This document shows, piece after piece, positions 48,938-57,800 of a stretch of 64,000 nucleotides of DNA (position 1 is its first letter; each line of letters begins with the position of its first letter). This stretch comes from Actinobacteria bacterium UBA2272 (GTDB lineage: Bacteria > Actinomycetota > Coriobacteriia > Anaerosomatales > Anaerosomataceae). The stretch lies in the NCBI GenBank assembly GCA_002347725.1, contig DDXA01000004.1, positions 1,054,001 through 1,118,000 of the forward strand, written 5' to 3'. The notes below the pieces were generated by a model, which did not search any database, was not told the origin of the DNA, and was given only the letters and a program-made list of their open reading frames with translations. The position numbers were made by a program, and so were the translations under genes.

Positions 48938-49180
48938 ATGGCCTGCCCCCTCTGGTCGTAGCGCATCGCCTGGTCCGATTGTAGCGGAGCCGGACGTGAC
49001 GCCGGGATACGTGTGGCCTCGGGAGGTGGCGGGTTCGTATAGCACACGGGGTCGAGGCATGCGCGGCACGAATGTGTGAGACTCGAGGTGCGTGAAGGTC
49101 TCCCGAGTGTGGAACATACCCGACATATTGGCCGGAGGCCGCACCGGTCCCGAGCACCCGCATCTCGATGGAGGACCACC

Positions 49181-49657
49181 ATGGAGATCGAGCGCAAGTT
49201 CCTGGTCGGATCCGCGGCGCCGGACCTGTCGCGGTACCCCTCGGCGTTCCTGCGCCAGGGGTATCTTGCTGTCGGGCCGAGTGGCGAGGTGCGCATCCGC
49301 GACTCGGACGGCCACTGCATGATCGCCGTGAAGTCTTACGGAGGCATCGCGCGCGAAGAGCATGAGGTCGCCATCACGCGAGAGCAGTTCGACGTACTGT
49401 GGCCCGCGACCCACGGCCGCCGTGTCGAGAAGCGCCGTTTCATGATCAAGGACAGGAAGCACGCGTTCCATATCGACCTTTACGCGGGGAAGCTCGCCGG
49501 GCTCGCGGTCGTCGAGGTCGAGTTCGAGACCATCGACGAGGCGCTCGCGTTCGATCGACCCGCGTGGTTCGGGCGTGAGATCACCAAGGACGCGTGCTAC
49601 CGCAACTCGGCGCTTGCTCTTCAAGGGTTGCCGGAGGACGCAGACGTCGCGAGCTAG
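49181..49657 (+). CDS. CYTH-domain protein (triphosphate tunnel metalloenzyme)
   Basis: 158 residues. It begins MEIERKFLV, the ExExK motif that binds metal and triphosphate in the CYTH tunnel. VRIRDSDGHCMIAVKSY, KRRFMIK and VVEVEFET supply further tunnel residues (Arg/Lys and paired Glu). Such enzymes hydrolyse inorganic triphosphate or related compounds. It is a partner to the CHAD protein upstream, although the two are separate polypeptides here. Confidence 0.92.
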   Translation: MEIERKFLVGSAAPDLSRYPSAFLRQGYLAVGPSGEVRIRDSDGHCMIAVKSYGGIAREEHEVAITREQFDVLWPATHGRRVEKRRFMIKDRKHAFHIDLYAGKLAGLAVVEVEFETIDEALAFDRPAWFGREITKDACYRNSALALQGLPEDADVAS

Positions 49658-49776
49658 ACGGCTCGCTGCCCGCGTCGTCATGGGCGATGTCACGATCTCG
49701 TGCGAGACACATCGTCCGGCTTCAGGCATACTGGCCTGCGACCGTCTCGTACTCGTGCTGTCTGGGGGCACTGGGC

Positions 49777-51054
49777 ATGAAGGCTACTTCCGCCACGCGC
49801 GGCTGGATCGTCACGCTCGCAGGTCTGGGTATCAACCTCGCACTCGGTGTCCTGTACGCCTGGAGTGTCGTGGCCAAGGTCCTCAAGACCTCTGTGCTCG
49901 ATGGAGGATGGGGCTGGAGCGCCGGTGAGGCGAACATGCCTTACGCCGTCGCCGTCGGCGTGTTCGCGTTCTCGATGGTCTTTGCCGGTCGCGCGCAGGA
50001 CCGTCTCGGGCCGCGACTCGTGGCCACCTTCGGTGGTGCGCTCACCGGTCTCGGGATGATCGTGGCGAGTCTCGCAACGGCCGAGCGCGCGTGGCCGGTG
50101 CTCGTGGGCTTCGGGGTGATGGCGGGCGCCGGCATCGGACTCGGCTACGCCGCGGCCACGCCCGCAGCGGTCAAGTGGTTCCCGCCCGAGCGCAAGGGGC
50201 TCATCACAGGCCTCGTCGTCTCCGGCTTCGGGCTCGCGAGCGTGTACATCGCGCCGCTGACACAGTGGCTGCTCGGCGGCTACGGCATCGCCGCGACATT
50301 CCGTATCCTGGGAGTGGCGTTCTTCGCCGGTACGGTGGGCCTCGCGCAGCTGCTCGTTAATCCTCCCGAGGGATACGTCGCGGCTGGCGCCACGTCGGGC
50401 GCAGCCGACTCGGCCCGTCCCGCGGTCGAGTACGACTGGCGGGACATGGTGCGCACGAAGCAGTTCGCGCTGCTGTGGCTCATGTATGCGTTCTCGGCGT
50501 TCGCCGGGCTGATGATCATCGGGCACATGGCGACGATCGCGGCGCTCCAGATGCCGGAGCTCACGCTCGGCTTCCTGCTCGTGGCGGTGCTCGCGGTGGG
50601 CAATGCCGCCGGCCGAGTGGTGGCCGGTATCGCGTCTGATCGCATCGGTGAGGTGAAGACGATGTTCGCCGTGTTCGTGCTGCAGGCGTCGATGATGGGT
50701 CTGCTCTTCGTGGCGGGCACCCCCACGCTGCTCGTGCCCGTGGCCGCTCTCGTCGGGTTTGGCTACGGGGCCAACCTCTCCCTGTTCCCGTCGACGACCG
50801 CCGGCTACTTCGGCACCCGACACCTCGGGGTGAACTACGGGCTCGTGTTCACCGCCTGGGGGGTCGGTGGCGTCTTCGGCTCGATGACGGCGGGCTCGAT
50901 CCTCGACTCGACCGGGAGCTATGCGCTCGCCTACGGCGTTGCTGCCACGCTGTGCCTGGCCGCTGCGGGCCTGACGTTCGTGACGAAGCCGCCGACGCCC
51001 GGTGAGGTCATAGGCTCCGGAGCGCAGCGGGCCGAGCGGCGCCGCGCCGCCTGA
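49777..51054 (+). CDS. OFA-family MFS transporter
   Basis: 425 residues from ATG 49777. Twelve membrane helices; the start WIVTLAGLGINLALGVLYAWSV in its parts is typical of the oxalate/formate antiporter subfamily. Helix 4-5 has GFGVMAGAGIGLGYAAATPAAVKWFPPERKGL split in motif order. The central loop (about residues 200-220) is charged. Substrates in the family include oxalate/formate, pyruvate and other carboxylates. It may contribute to organic-acid exchange. Confidence 0.88.
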   Translation: MKATSATRGWIVTLAGLGINLALGVLYAWSVVAKVLKTSVLDGGWGWSAGEANMPYAVAVGVFAFSMVFAGRAQDRLGPRLVATFGGALTGLGMIVASLATAERAWPVLVGFGVMAGAGIGLGYAAATPAAVKWFPPERKGLITGLVVSGFGLASVYIAPLTQWLLGGYGIAATFRILGVAFFAGTVGLAQLLVNPPEGYVAAGATSGAADSARPAVEYDWRDMVRTKQFALLWLMYAFSAFAGLMIIGHMATIAALQMPELTLGFLLVAVLAVGNAAGRVVAGIASDRIGEVKTMFAVFVLQASMMGLLFVAGTPTLLVPVAALVGFGYGANLSLFPSTTAGYFGTRHLGVNYGLVFTAWGVGGVFGSMTAGSILDSTGSYALAYGVAATLCLAAAGLTFVTKPPTPGEVIGSGAQRAERRRAA

Positions 51055-51186
51055 CCGCTCGTCGCCGTTCGTCTGTCGACGCGTGGTTGTCGTCACGCTG
51101 ATGCCGTCCGTCACGCGGTGCCTGTAGCCTGCGGGTACGTATGCCGATAGCGTCAACAGTGGCGAACGACCACAGGTGAGCCGGGG

Positions 51187-52887
51187 GTGAGGGCGTCGGA
51201 AGCATCACGCGGTGACATCGCAGGCACGGTTGCGCGCGCGCTGAACGACCCGGCGCGTGTCTCGACGCTGCTCGAGGGCGCGTCGTTCCCTGCGGCGCTG
51301 TGGTCCGGTTCCGAGTTGCGTTTCATCTGGACCAACAACGTCTTCCGGGATCTGCTCGAGGACGTTCGCCCGCAGTGGGACCTCCTCGGCATGCCGGTCC
51401 GCGGGTTCCTATCCGACTCGAACTCGGCATCCCGCTTCATCGACGTCGCCTACACCGGGCACCCGGTCACCGAGCGGGCCTACGAGTTCCGCGCGTCATG
51501 GGGCGAAGTGTCGTACTGGCAGCTCTCCTACCTGCCGGTTCCCGGCCGGATCGGCGACCCGTACGACGTGCTCCTGCTCGCGGTGGACGTGAGTTCAGCG
51601 GTCGCCGAACTGCGGGAGCGCGCCGAGCAGGCGGCGGACCTGCGGCGGGCACTCGACCTCATCGACGTGACTGTGCTCTCCTCCCTCGATGCCGAGGACA
51701 TCCTTCAGCGGGTGCTCATCGAGGCCACCGAGGCGCTCGGCGCCGATTGGGGCTGGATCGCAGAGCGCGAGGGCCGCGGTTGGACCTTCCGCAACGTGCA
51801 TGGCTGGCCGGCGGAGATGACCGGCTTGCGATTCGCCGAAGACGACCTGTCACTGCCCGGTCTCGTGGCCAAGAGCGGGCGGGCGCTCGCGGTGTCGCAG
51901 TCCGACGCGACGCGGCGTGAGCACTTCGAGCTGATGCTGAAGCACGACATCGGGGCATTCGCCCTGGTGCCGATCAAGCACCGCGGCGAGGTCGCCGATG
52001 TCATGGGCTTCTGCTGGGACGCAGACCTCACGTTTGGCGATGCCCACCGGGAGTTGCTCGGGAAGCTGGAACTCTCGCTATCGCTCGCGCTCGAGAACGC
52101 CCGGCAGTACGCGGACCAGCGGCAGCTGAACCGCACGCTGAGAGGTGCCTTCTTCAGCGCCCCGGCGGCCGTTCCCGGCTTCGAGATGGGTCATCTCTAT
52201 CATGCGGCGTCCGGGACCGGTTCTATCGGCGGCGACTTCTACGACGTGATGTCCCTCCCCGGCGGTCATGTGGGCGTGCTCATCGGCGATGTCGCGGGTC
52301 ACAACGCGGAGTCCGCTGGGCTGACGGCGCTCGTGAAGAGCGCCATGCGCGCCGAGGCGCTGCGGCTGCCGTCACCCGAAGCGATCATGGGCCGGGCCAA
52401 CGAACTCGTTCTCCATGGTGCGGCCTCACACGAGTTCGTGTCGGCGTTCTTCGGCCTGGTAGACGGCGTATCGGGCCACATGGCCTATAGCATGGCGGGG
52501 CACCCGCCGCCCGTGCTCCTGCGCGCCGGTGCCGAGCCGGTTCTCCTGCAGGCCGATGGCTGCGTCCTTGGAGCCGACAAGGCGGTGCGGTACGAGAACC
52601 ATGCCGCCACCCTCGACGTCGGCGACCTGCTCGTGCTGTACACGGACGGCCTCACGGAGGCGCGCTCGGCATCCGGGGAGGAGTTCGGCGTCGGGCGGTT
52701 GCTGGAGGCTGTGGTCGCGGCCGCAGAAGAGTCCGCCGAGCGGATGCCCGAGTCACTGTTCCTCTCGGCGTTCGGCCATGCACAGGGCCACCTGACCGAT
52801 GACGTCGCGATCGTGGCGCTGCGCCGCTGCGGGAATCCGGGAGACCCGGAGCAGGGCCGGCTCGAACTCGAGGCCTCGGTCGCCTGA
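51187..52887 (+). CDS. PAS-GAF-PP2C (SpoIIE-type) phosphatase
   Basis: 566 residues from GTG 51187. A PAS-like domain (about 25-140) with LRFIWTNNVFRDLLEDV, a short coil, a GAF domain (about 160-300) with LGADWGWIAE, and a PP2C/SpoIIE phosphatase domain (about 325-560). The last has GSIGGDFYDVMSL, VLIGDVAGHNAESAGLTAL, MAGHPPPVLL and DDVAIVALR, with the acidic metal ligands present. This is the RsbU-like output of partner-switching control; no kinase or anti-anti-sigma gene is adjacent. PAS and GAF probably sense a cytoplasmic ligand or redox state. Confidence 0.93.
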   Translation: MRASEASRGDIAGTVARALNDPARVSTLLEGASFPAALWSGSELRFIWTNNVFRDLLEDVRPQWDLLGMPVRGFLSDSNSASRFIDVAYTGHPVTERAYEFRASWGEVSYWQLSYLPVPGRIGDPYDVLLLAVDVSSAVAELRERAEQAADLRRALDLIDVTVLSSLDAEDILQRVLIEATEALGADWGWIAEREGRGWTFRNVHGWPAEMTGLRFAEDDLSLPGLVAKSGRALAVSQSDATRREHFELMLKHDIGAFALVPIKHRGEVADVMGFCWDADLTFGDAHRELLGKLELSLSLALENARQYADQRQLNRTLRGAFFSAPAAVPGFEMGHLYHAASGTGSIGGDFYDVMSLPGGHVGVLIGDVAGHNAESAGLTALVKSAMRAEALRLPSPEAIMGRANELVLHGAASHEFVSAFFGLVDGVSGHMAYSMAGHPPPVLLRAGAEPVLLQADGCVLGADKAVRYENHAATLDVGDLLVLYTDGLTEARSASGEEFGVGRLLEAVVAAAEESAERMPESLFLSAFGHAQGHLTDDVAIVALRRCGNPGDPEQGRLELEASVA

Positions 52888-52903
52888 GCGCCGTCTTCGT
52901 CGC

Positions 52904-52926
52904 GTCGACGCTTCGGCCGAAGCGAC
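52904..52926 (+). terminator. Palindromic stem-loop after the phosphatase gene
   Basis: GTCG and CGCTTC pair with GAAGCG and the following AC around GGCC, containing the perfect palindrome CGCTTCGGCCGAAGCG. It lies 17 bases after the stop and is followed by a C/T-rich stretch (TCCCTTTAC). Confidence 0.5.
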
Positions 52927-52992
52927 TCCCTTTACACGTCCGTGGCCGACCCATACAGTCAGGGTGCCGGTGACGAGTGAAGGAGGACTCCC

Positions 52993-53976
52993 ATGCTGTG
53001 CCCGAACTGCCAGGCCGAGTTACGTGACGGGTCGGCGTTCTGTGGCATCTGCGGTGCCGCGCTGAGTCAGCCATCGGACGTGACGGCCGAACTCTCCGCG
53101 CCCGACGCTGACCCCCCGGCATCTCCGGCACCGCCCGTGGCGCCGACTGCCCCGCTGCCTCCGTCCGCTGTGTCGCCGCCCGCGTACGCAGCTCCGGCGG
53201 CCGTTCAACCAGGTGCGCCGGCGGCGTACGATCCGGCGGCGGCATACGCGCAGGCGCCCCAGCCGCCTGCCAAGCGCAAGACGGGACTCATCATCGCGAT
53301 CGTCGCCGTCATCCTGCTCGTGCTGTGCGGCTGCACGATCGGCGGGCTGTTCGCGTTCACCCCGCTGTTCCGCAGCGAGGTTTCGACGCCCGAGCCGGAC
53401 ATCGGCGTGATCGAGCCCGAGCCAGGAGCCGAGCCTGGCACGGCCGAGCCGATCGGGTACGCGAGCGCGGATGAAGCTGTGTATGCCGCACTCGATGGCG
53501 AGGGGCTGAGCGACTGGGTCTATCAGGTCTATGACGACACGGGCGACACCGTCGTGTTCTGGGCGGGCCCGCCCGCGAGCGAATGGGCGCTCGAGATCAC
53601 CGTCTCCAGAGCGTCAGACGGGACGTGGGAGGTCGTTGAACTGTTGGGCCTCGACTTCGGCAGCGATGTGGGGGGCGACCTGAGCCCGACAGACCAGGCG
53701 ATCGATGTGGTCGGCCAGCATCTGTACGCGGTGAAAGAGGATCGCGGGCTCGACGCTCAGTCGTTCACCGTCGATCCGTTCCGCTCCGATCCCGCCTCGG
53801 CGCAGGAGGCTGCGGGCGCGCTCTCATCCTTCGAGGTGAGCGAAGCGCGGGAGCAGTCGGACGGGAGCTTCTGGGTGCGCACGGTCCAGAACTGGGCCGG
53901 GGGCCAGGAGCAGTGGGAGTACTGGGTCGTTCCGACCGAGATGGGTTATGCCATCGCCGACATGAGACCCTGGTGA
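52993..53976 (+). CDS. Zinc-ribbon membrane protein
   Basis: 327 residues. An N-terminal zinc ribbon (Cys 3, 6, 17, 20 in MLCPNC and FCGICG), a Pro/Ala-rich linker (about 30-92), one membrane helix (LIIAIVAVILLVLCGCTIGGLFAF in two parts, about residues 97-120) and an outside domain of about 190 residues with an acidic linker (STPEPDIGVIEPEPG). The soluble C-terminal domain is not assigned. The AGGAGG site is 7 bases from the ATG. The N-in topology puts the ribbon in the cytoplasm. Confidence 0.75.
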   Translation: MLCPNCQAELRDGSAFCGICGAALSQPSDVTAELSAPDADPPASPAPPVAPTAPLPPSAVSPPAYAAPAAVQPGAPAAYDPAAAYAQAPQPPAKRKTGLIIAIVAVILLVLCGCTIGGLFAFTPLFRSEVSTPEPDIGVIEPEPGAEPGTAEPIGYASADEAVYAALDGEGLSDWVYQVYDDTGDTVVFWAGPPASEWALEITVSRASDGTWEVVELLGLDFGSDVGGDLSPTDQAIDVVGQHLYAVKEDRGLDAQSFTVDPFRSDPASAQEAAGALSSFEVSEAREQSDGSFWVRTVQNWAGGQEQWEYWVVPTEMGYAIADMRPW

Positions 53977-54057
53977 TCCACCGCGCGCGAGGTGTATGTG
54001 GCACAATGGCGCGGGCCGCAGTTGACGGCCGGTACCGGGGGTCGGGAGGGTGGACCA

Positions 54058-54183
54058 GTGGAGTTGCGTTTCCATAGTCCGTACCGTGGCTGGCTTGCGG
54101 GCCTGCTGACCGAGATCGCGGTCTTCGCCGTGGTCATCATCGTCGCTGTGGCGCTCGCTCTCGCGGCCGCCCGGATATTCTGA
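54058..54183 (+). CDS. 41-residue single-helix membrane protein before trkH
   Basis: 41 residues from GTG 54058, preceded by GGGAGG. A short amphipathic start (MELRFHSPYRGWLAG) is followed by one strongly hydrophobic helix (VFAVVIIVAVALALAAA). It ends 10 bases before trkH. Its size and place resemble KdpF-like accessory peptides of potassium systems, though no sequence match is claimed. It would have been missed by a size cut-off. Confidence 0.6.
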   Translation: MELRFHSPYRGWLAGLLTEIAVFAVVIIVAVALALAAARIF

Positions 54184-54193
54184 GGCCGACGCG

Positions 54194-55711
54194 ATGTGGG
54201 TCGGCTTCGAGCGGCGTGACCTGGGCGCCATCGCGCACTACACCGGCATGCTCGTCGCGAGTATGGCGCTTCTCATGGTCATACCGCTCCTCACCGCACT
54301 TGCCTCCGGCGAGTGGGGTCCCGCGCTCGACTATGCGTGCGGCATCGGGATTGCCGCAGCTTTCGGCATGCTCCTCGCGCAGTCGGCGCCGCGCGGGACG
54401 CATCTGACGCGACGGAACGCGCTTATCGTGACGGCACTTGCATGGCTTGCGGCGTCGCTCGTGGCGGCGGTTCCGCTGTCACTGTCGGGGCACTACGGGG
54501 GGTTCGTCGACGCGTTCTTCGACGCGATCTCCGGACTCACTACCTCGGGACTCACGCTCGTGCAGGACCTCGATCATCTGGCGCTCGCGCACAACATGTG
54601 GCGGCATCTGCTTCACCTGATCGGTGGCCAGGGCATCGTCGTGGCCGCGCTTTCGGTGTCTCTCGGCCTGCGCGGCGGCGGCGCGGTGTCGCTGTACATG
54701 GCCGAGGGCCGCGATGAGCGTATCCTGCCGAACGTCATGCACACCGCGCGGTTCATATGGTTCGTGACCGCGATCTATGTGACGCTCGGGACAGTCGTGC
54801 TGAGCGTTTCGAACCTGATTCAGGGTATGGAGGCGGGGCGGAGCGTTCTGCACGCGTTCTGGGCGACCGTGGCCTGTTACGACACCGGCGGGTTCGGTCC
54901 CCAGTCGCAGAACGCGATGTACTACCACAGCCCGATCTTCGAGGGTGTGACGGTCATCCTCATGCTTGCCGGAACCCTCAACTTCAATCTGCATGCGGAC
55001 ATCTGGCGCGGTGACCGGAAGGAGATCTTCAAGAACCTGGAAGCGCGGGCACTTGCCACCAACATCGCCATCCTGAGCGTTGTCATCGGCATCGGTCTGG
55101 CGGCCACCAGGCTTTTCTCGACTCCGGGCGAGGTCGTGCGCAAGGGGCTCTATCACCTCATCTCGGCCAATAGCGGCACCGGTCACCAGACCCTCTACAA
55201 CGCCGGTTGGGCGAACGGTTACGGTGGGCTCGCGTTCGCGGCGATCGTGCTCGCGATGGCGTTCGGCGGCATGGCGTCGTCGACCGCGGGCGGCATCAAG
55301 GCGCTCCGCCTCGGCCTGATCGCCAAGGGCGTCGTGCTCCGTGTGCGTGAGTCCATCGCGCCGGCGAGTGCGGTGGTGCGCAGCAGGTATCACCACCTGC
55401 TCGATGTACCGCTGTCGGCCGACGTCCTCGCCAACGCCCTTATGCTGTTCGTCCTGTACGTGGTGACGTACATCAGCGGCGGAATGATCGGAGCGGCGTA
55501 CGGCTATCCGATCGGTGAGGCGCTGTTCGAGTCCATTTCGGCGACCGCCAACGTGGGTCTCTCGACCGGTATCACCAGTCCGGCCATGCCACTCGGGCTG
55601 AAGGTCGTGTACATGCTGCAGATGTGGGCAGGCAGACTCGAGTTCATCGCGCTGTTCGTGCTCGTGGCCAGCGCGATCGCAGCCGTACGGGCGAAGAGAG
55701 GGCGCGCATGA
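54194..55711 (+). CDS. trkH: Potassium uptake protein TrkH/KtrB family
   Basis: 505 residues, about 10 or more membrane helices plus pore loops in a four-repeat MPM arrangement. Pore-loop signatures include DAISGLTTSGLTLV (first), YDTGGFGP (second), NSGTGHQTL (third) and SATANVGLSTGIT (fourth). LRLGLIAKG is in a cytosolic loop. It imports potassium. The regulatory TrkA/KtrA subunit is not adjacent, so it must be elsewhere or be replaced by another partner. Confidence 0.95.
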   Translation: MWVGFERRDLGAIAHYTGMLVASMALLMVIPLLTALASGEWGPALDYACGIGIAAAFGMLLAQSAPRGTHLTRRNALIVTALAWLAASLVAAVPLSLSGHYGGFVDAFFDAISGLTTSGLTLVQDLDHLALAHNMWRHLLHLIGGQGIVVAALSVSLGLRGGGAVSLYMAEGRDERILPNVMHTARFIWFVTAIYVTLGTVVLSVSNLIQGMEAGRSVLHAFWATVACYDTGGFGPQSQNAMYYHSPIFEGVTVILMLAGTLNFNLHADIWRGDRKEIFKNLEARALATNIAILSVVIGIGLAATRLFSTPGEVVRKGLYHLISANSGTGHQTLYNAGWANGYGGLAFAAIVLAMAFGGMASSTAGGIKALRLGLIAKGVVLRVRESIAPASAVVRSRYHHLLDVPLSADVLANALMLFVLYVVTYISGGMIGAAYGYPIGEALFESISATANVGLSTGITSPAMPLGLKVVYMLQMWAGRLEFIALFVLVASAIAAVRAKRGRA

Positions 55712-56217
55712 GACGGTACGCGGCCGCACTCCTGGCAGTGGTCGTTCTCGGGTTCGTCTCCTTGCCGGTCCGCGGGTTCGCGATCGAGCCGGTGACCGAA
55801 ACGACGGGCGCCGAGCTCGCGTCGATGACGAGCGGGCTCGACGGCCAGCTCGTGCGCTTCGAGGGCGAGGTCATCAGCGAGACGCTTGACGGAGGTCAGG
55901 GCCACGTGTGGGTGAACGTCCTGTCGGAAGGCGTGGCCATCGGCGTATGGATGCCTGCCGATATGGCCGGTGAGCTTGAGGTGTTCGGCCGGTACAGCCA
56001 CACCGGAGACACCGTTGTGGTCACCGGCACGCTGAGCGAGGGCTGTGACCTGCACGGTGGTGACCTCGACGTCCATGCAGAGCGGCTCGAGCTGCTCACC
56101 CGTGGTGAGTCGCGTGAGCGGCCGGGTGACCTCTGGAAGCTGGGTGTCGGCCTTGCGGGCCTGGCCGTGGCGTACGCCGGGTGGCGTCGGATGCGCAGCA
56201 TAGCTGACGGGGGGTAG
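55708..56217 (+). CDS. Secreted or membrane-anchored OB-fold-like protein
   Basis: 169 residues from ATG 55708, overlapping the trkH stop by 4 bases. A signal sequence (AALLAVVVLGFVSLPVRGFA), then a beta-rich domain (about residues 35-130) with GQLVRFEGEVISETL and TVVVTGTLSEGCDLHGGDLDVHAE, similar in layout to OB-fold nucleic-acid or divalent-ion-binding domains, and a C-terminal helix (LGVGLAGLAVAYAG). Function unknown. Coupling to trkH suggests a link to ion transport. Confidence 0.55.
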   Translation: MRRYAAALLAVVVLGFVSLPVRGFAIEPVTETTGAELASMTSGLDGQLVRFEGEVISETLDGGQGHVWVNVLSEGVAIGVWMPADMAGELEVFGRYSHTGDTVVVTGTLSEGCDLHGGDLDVHAERLELLTRGESRERPGDLWKLGVGLAGLAVAYAGWRRMRSIADGG

Positions 56218-56219
56218 AC

Positions 56220-57251
56220 GTGACCGCAGTCAGCCGAGGATTCGCGAGTGACAACGCATCGGGTGTGCAGTCCGATGTGATGGCCGCGATCGTGGCGGCC
56301 AATGCCGGCCACGCGCATGCGTACGGCGACGATCCCTGGACGCGGCGGGCACGCGAACTTTTCAAGCGGCACTTCGGCGAGCACGCCGAGGCGTTCTGCG
56401 TCTTCAACGGTACCGGCGCCAACGTGACGGCGCTGCAGGCGCTCATGCGACCGTTCGAGTCGGTCATCTGCGCGACGACGGCCCACATCAACGTGGACGA
56501 ATGCGGCGCCCCGGAGCGCTTCACGGGCGGCAAGCTCGTGGACATCGAGACGCCGGACGGCAAACTCACGCCACCGCTCATCGAGGGCGCCATCGAAGGT
56601 GTCGGTTTCGAGCACCACTCGCAGCCTCGCGTGGTCTCGGTCACGCAGTCCACCGAGTACGGCACCGTGTACTCCGCGGCCGAGCTCTCCGCGGTGGTCG
56701 GGACGGCCCACGCGCACGGACTCCGTGTGCATGTGGACGGCGCCCGGCTTGCCAACGCGGCCGTGTCCCTCGGGTGCTCGCTTGCCGAGGCGTGCGCCGG
56801 CGCGGACGTCGTGAGCTTCGGAGGGACCAAGAATGGCGCGTTGCTGGCCGAGGCCGTCGTCTTCCTCGATCCGGCGCTTGCGGCCGATTTCCGCTATATC
56901 CGCAAGCAAAGCGCCCAGCTCTCCTCTAAGATGCGCTTCTCATCGGCGCAGTTCGTCGCGCTGCTGGAAGGCGACCTATGGCGTGTGAACGCCGAGCGGG
57001 CGAACACGATGGCGGCGCTGCTTGCCGAGCGTGTGGGCGGTATCGGCGGCGTGCGGATCACCCAACCGGTGCAGGCCAACGAGGTCTTCGCGGTGCTGCC
57101 GATCGATGTCATCGGGCCACTGCAGTCCGAGTTCGACTTCTACACCTGGGACGAGCGGACCGGTGAGGTGAGGTGGGTCACGAGTTGGGACACCACCGAG
57201 GCCGACGTGGTGCGCTTCGCCGAGGCGGTCGCTCGCTCCCTTCGCGCCTGA
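56220..57251 (+). CDS. Low-specificity L-threonine aldolase family (PLP enzyme)
   Basis: 343 residues from GTG 56220. Fold-type I PLP enzyme of the beta-eliminating lyase/threonine aldolase family. FASDNASGVQSDVMAAI is the conserved start, VHVDGARLANAAVS supplies the PLP-binding Asp, and SFGGTKNG contains the Schiff-base Lys204. It splits L-threonine or allo-threonine to glycine and acetaldehyde. Convergent with the peroxiredoxin gene, 15 bases apart. Confidence 0.93.
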   Translation: MTAVSRGFASDNASGVQSDVMAAIVAANAGHAHAYGDDPWTRRARELFKRHFGEHAEAFCVFNGTGANVTALQALMRPFESVICATTAHINVDECGAPERFTGGKLVDIETPDGKLTPPLIEGAIEGVGFEHHSQPRVVSVTQSTEYGTVYSAAELSAVVGTAHAHGLRVHVDGARLANAAVSLGCSLAEACAGADVVSFGGTKNGALLAEAVVFLDPALAADFRYIRKQSAQLSSKMRFSSAQFVALLEGDLWRVNAERANTMAALLAERVGGIGGVRITQPVQANEVFAVLPIDVIGPLQSEFDFYTWDERTGEVRWVTSWDTTEADVVRFAEAVARSLRA

Positions 57252-57266
57252 CGCGTACCTGACCTG

Positions 57267-57740
57267 TCAGGAGGCTCCCTCAGCGAGTCGCGCGATGGTC
57301 TGAACGACGTCGCCTGCGTGCCCCTCGAGCTTGACCTTCGGCCAGACATGGGCGATGCGACCGTCAGGACCCACCAGGAACGTCGTGCGTCGTGGCGTCA
57401 CGCCGAGTACCGCGCGCGCCCCGTATGAGTCGATTATCGTCTTCGCGGTGTCCGAGATCATCGGGAAGGTGAGTTCGAACGTGTCGATGAAACGCTGCTG
57501 GATCTCCGGCTTGTCTGCCGAGACGCCCACGACCAGGGCATTCAGGGACTCCAACTCGGCGCGGTGCGCCTGGAAGTCCTTCGCTTCGTGCGTTCAACCG
57601 GGTGTGTTGGCGCGAGGGTAGAAGTAGACGACGATCCACTGCCCCCGGTGATCGGTGAGTACGAACGGGGCGCCACCGGTTGCCATCGCATCGATGTCCG
57701 GCGCCGCCTGGCCGACCTCCAGCATGACGGTATCCGCCAC
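57267..57740 (-). CDS. bcp: Selenocysteine-containing peroxiredoxin (Bcp/PrxQ family), read through TGA
   Basis: 157 residues when TGA at 57594-57596 is read as selenocysteine. GTG 57740 follows AAGGAGG. Up to the TGA the protein reads VMLEVGQAAPDIDAM and then IVVYFYPRANTPG; the TGA is codon 49 and is followed by THEAKDFQAHRAELESL. In Bcp/PrxQ enzymes this motif is FYPxxxTPGCTxEA, so the TGA stands exactly on the peroxidatic Cys. Both sides are in one frame, and the rest (VSADKPEIQQRFIDTFEL) is an intact Bcp. No resolving Cys at +5, so it is a 1-Cys type and probably uses thioredoxin. A hairpin starting 15 bases after the TGA may be the SECIS. Confidence 0.92.
57547..57578 (-). promoter_or_regulatory. 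Candidate bacterial SECIS element
   Basis: Starting 15 bases after the in-frame TGA, GACUUCCA pairs with UGGAGUC leaving one bulged U, and above an asymmetric loop GGCGC pairs with GCGCC around ACC. The apex is about 29 bases after the UGA, within the distance seen for bacterial SECIS elements, and a bulged U is a known SelB determinant. GC-rich coding sequence folds easily, so this needs testing. Confidence 0.5.
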
Positions 57741-57766
57741 GGCTCCTCCTTCGGGACGTTGTCATG

Positions 57767-57800
57767 AGGATACGTTCCACTTGCGGTAGGATACGTCCCA
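57767..57800. repeat. Two direct 13-base repeats in the divergent peroxiredoxin promoter region
   Basis: AGGATACGTTCCA (57767-57779) and AGGATACGTCCCA (57788-57800) differ by one base and are 21 bases apart, two helical turns. They lie between the selenoprotein gene and the divergent thioredoxin-like gene; each contains TAGGAT/GAGGAT, which could also act as a -10. Confidence 0.5.

Noticed and set aside
57267..57554. Reading the peroxiredoxin as a frameshifted or truncated pseudogene starting at the internal TTG
   Set aside because: Both sides of the TGA are in the same frame, the family motif continues exactly across it and the TGA replaces the catalytic Cys codon, which is how selenocysteine genes look.
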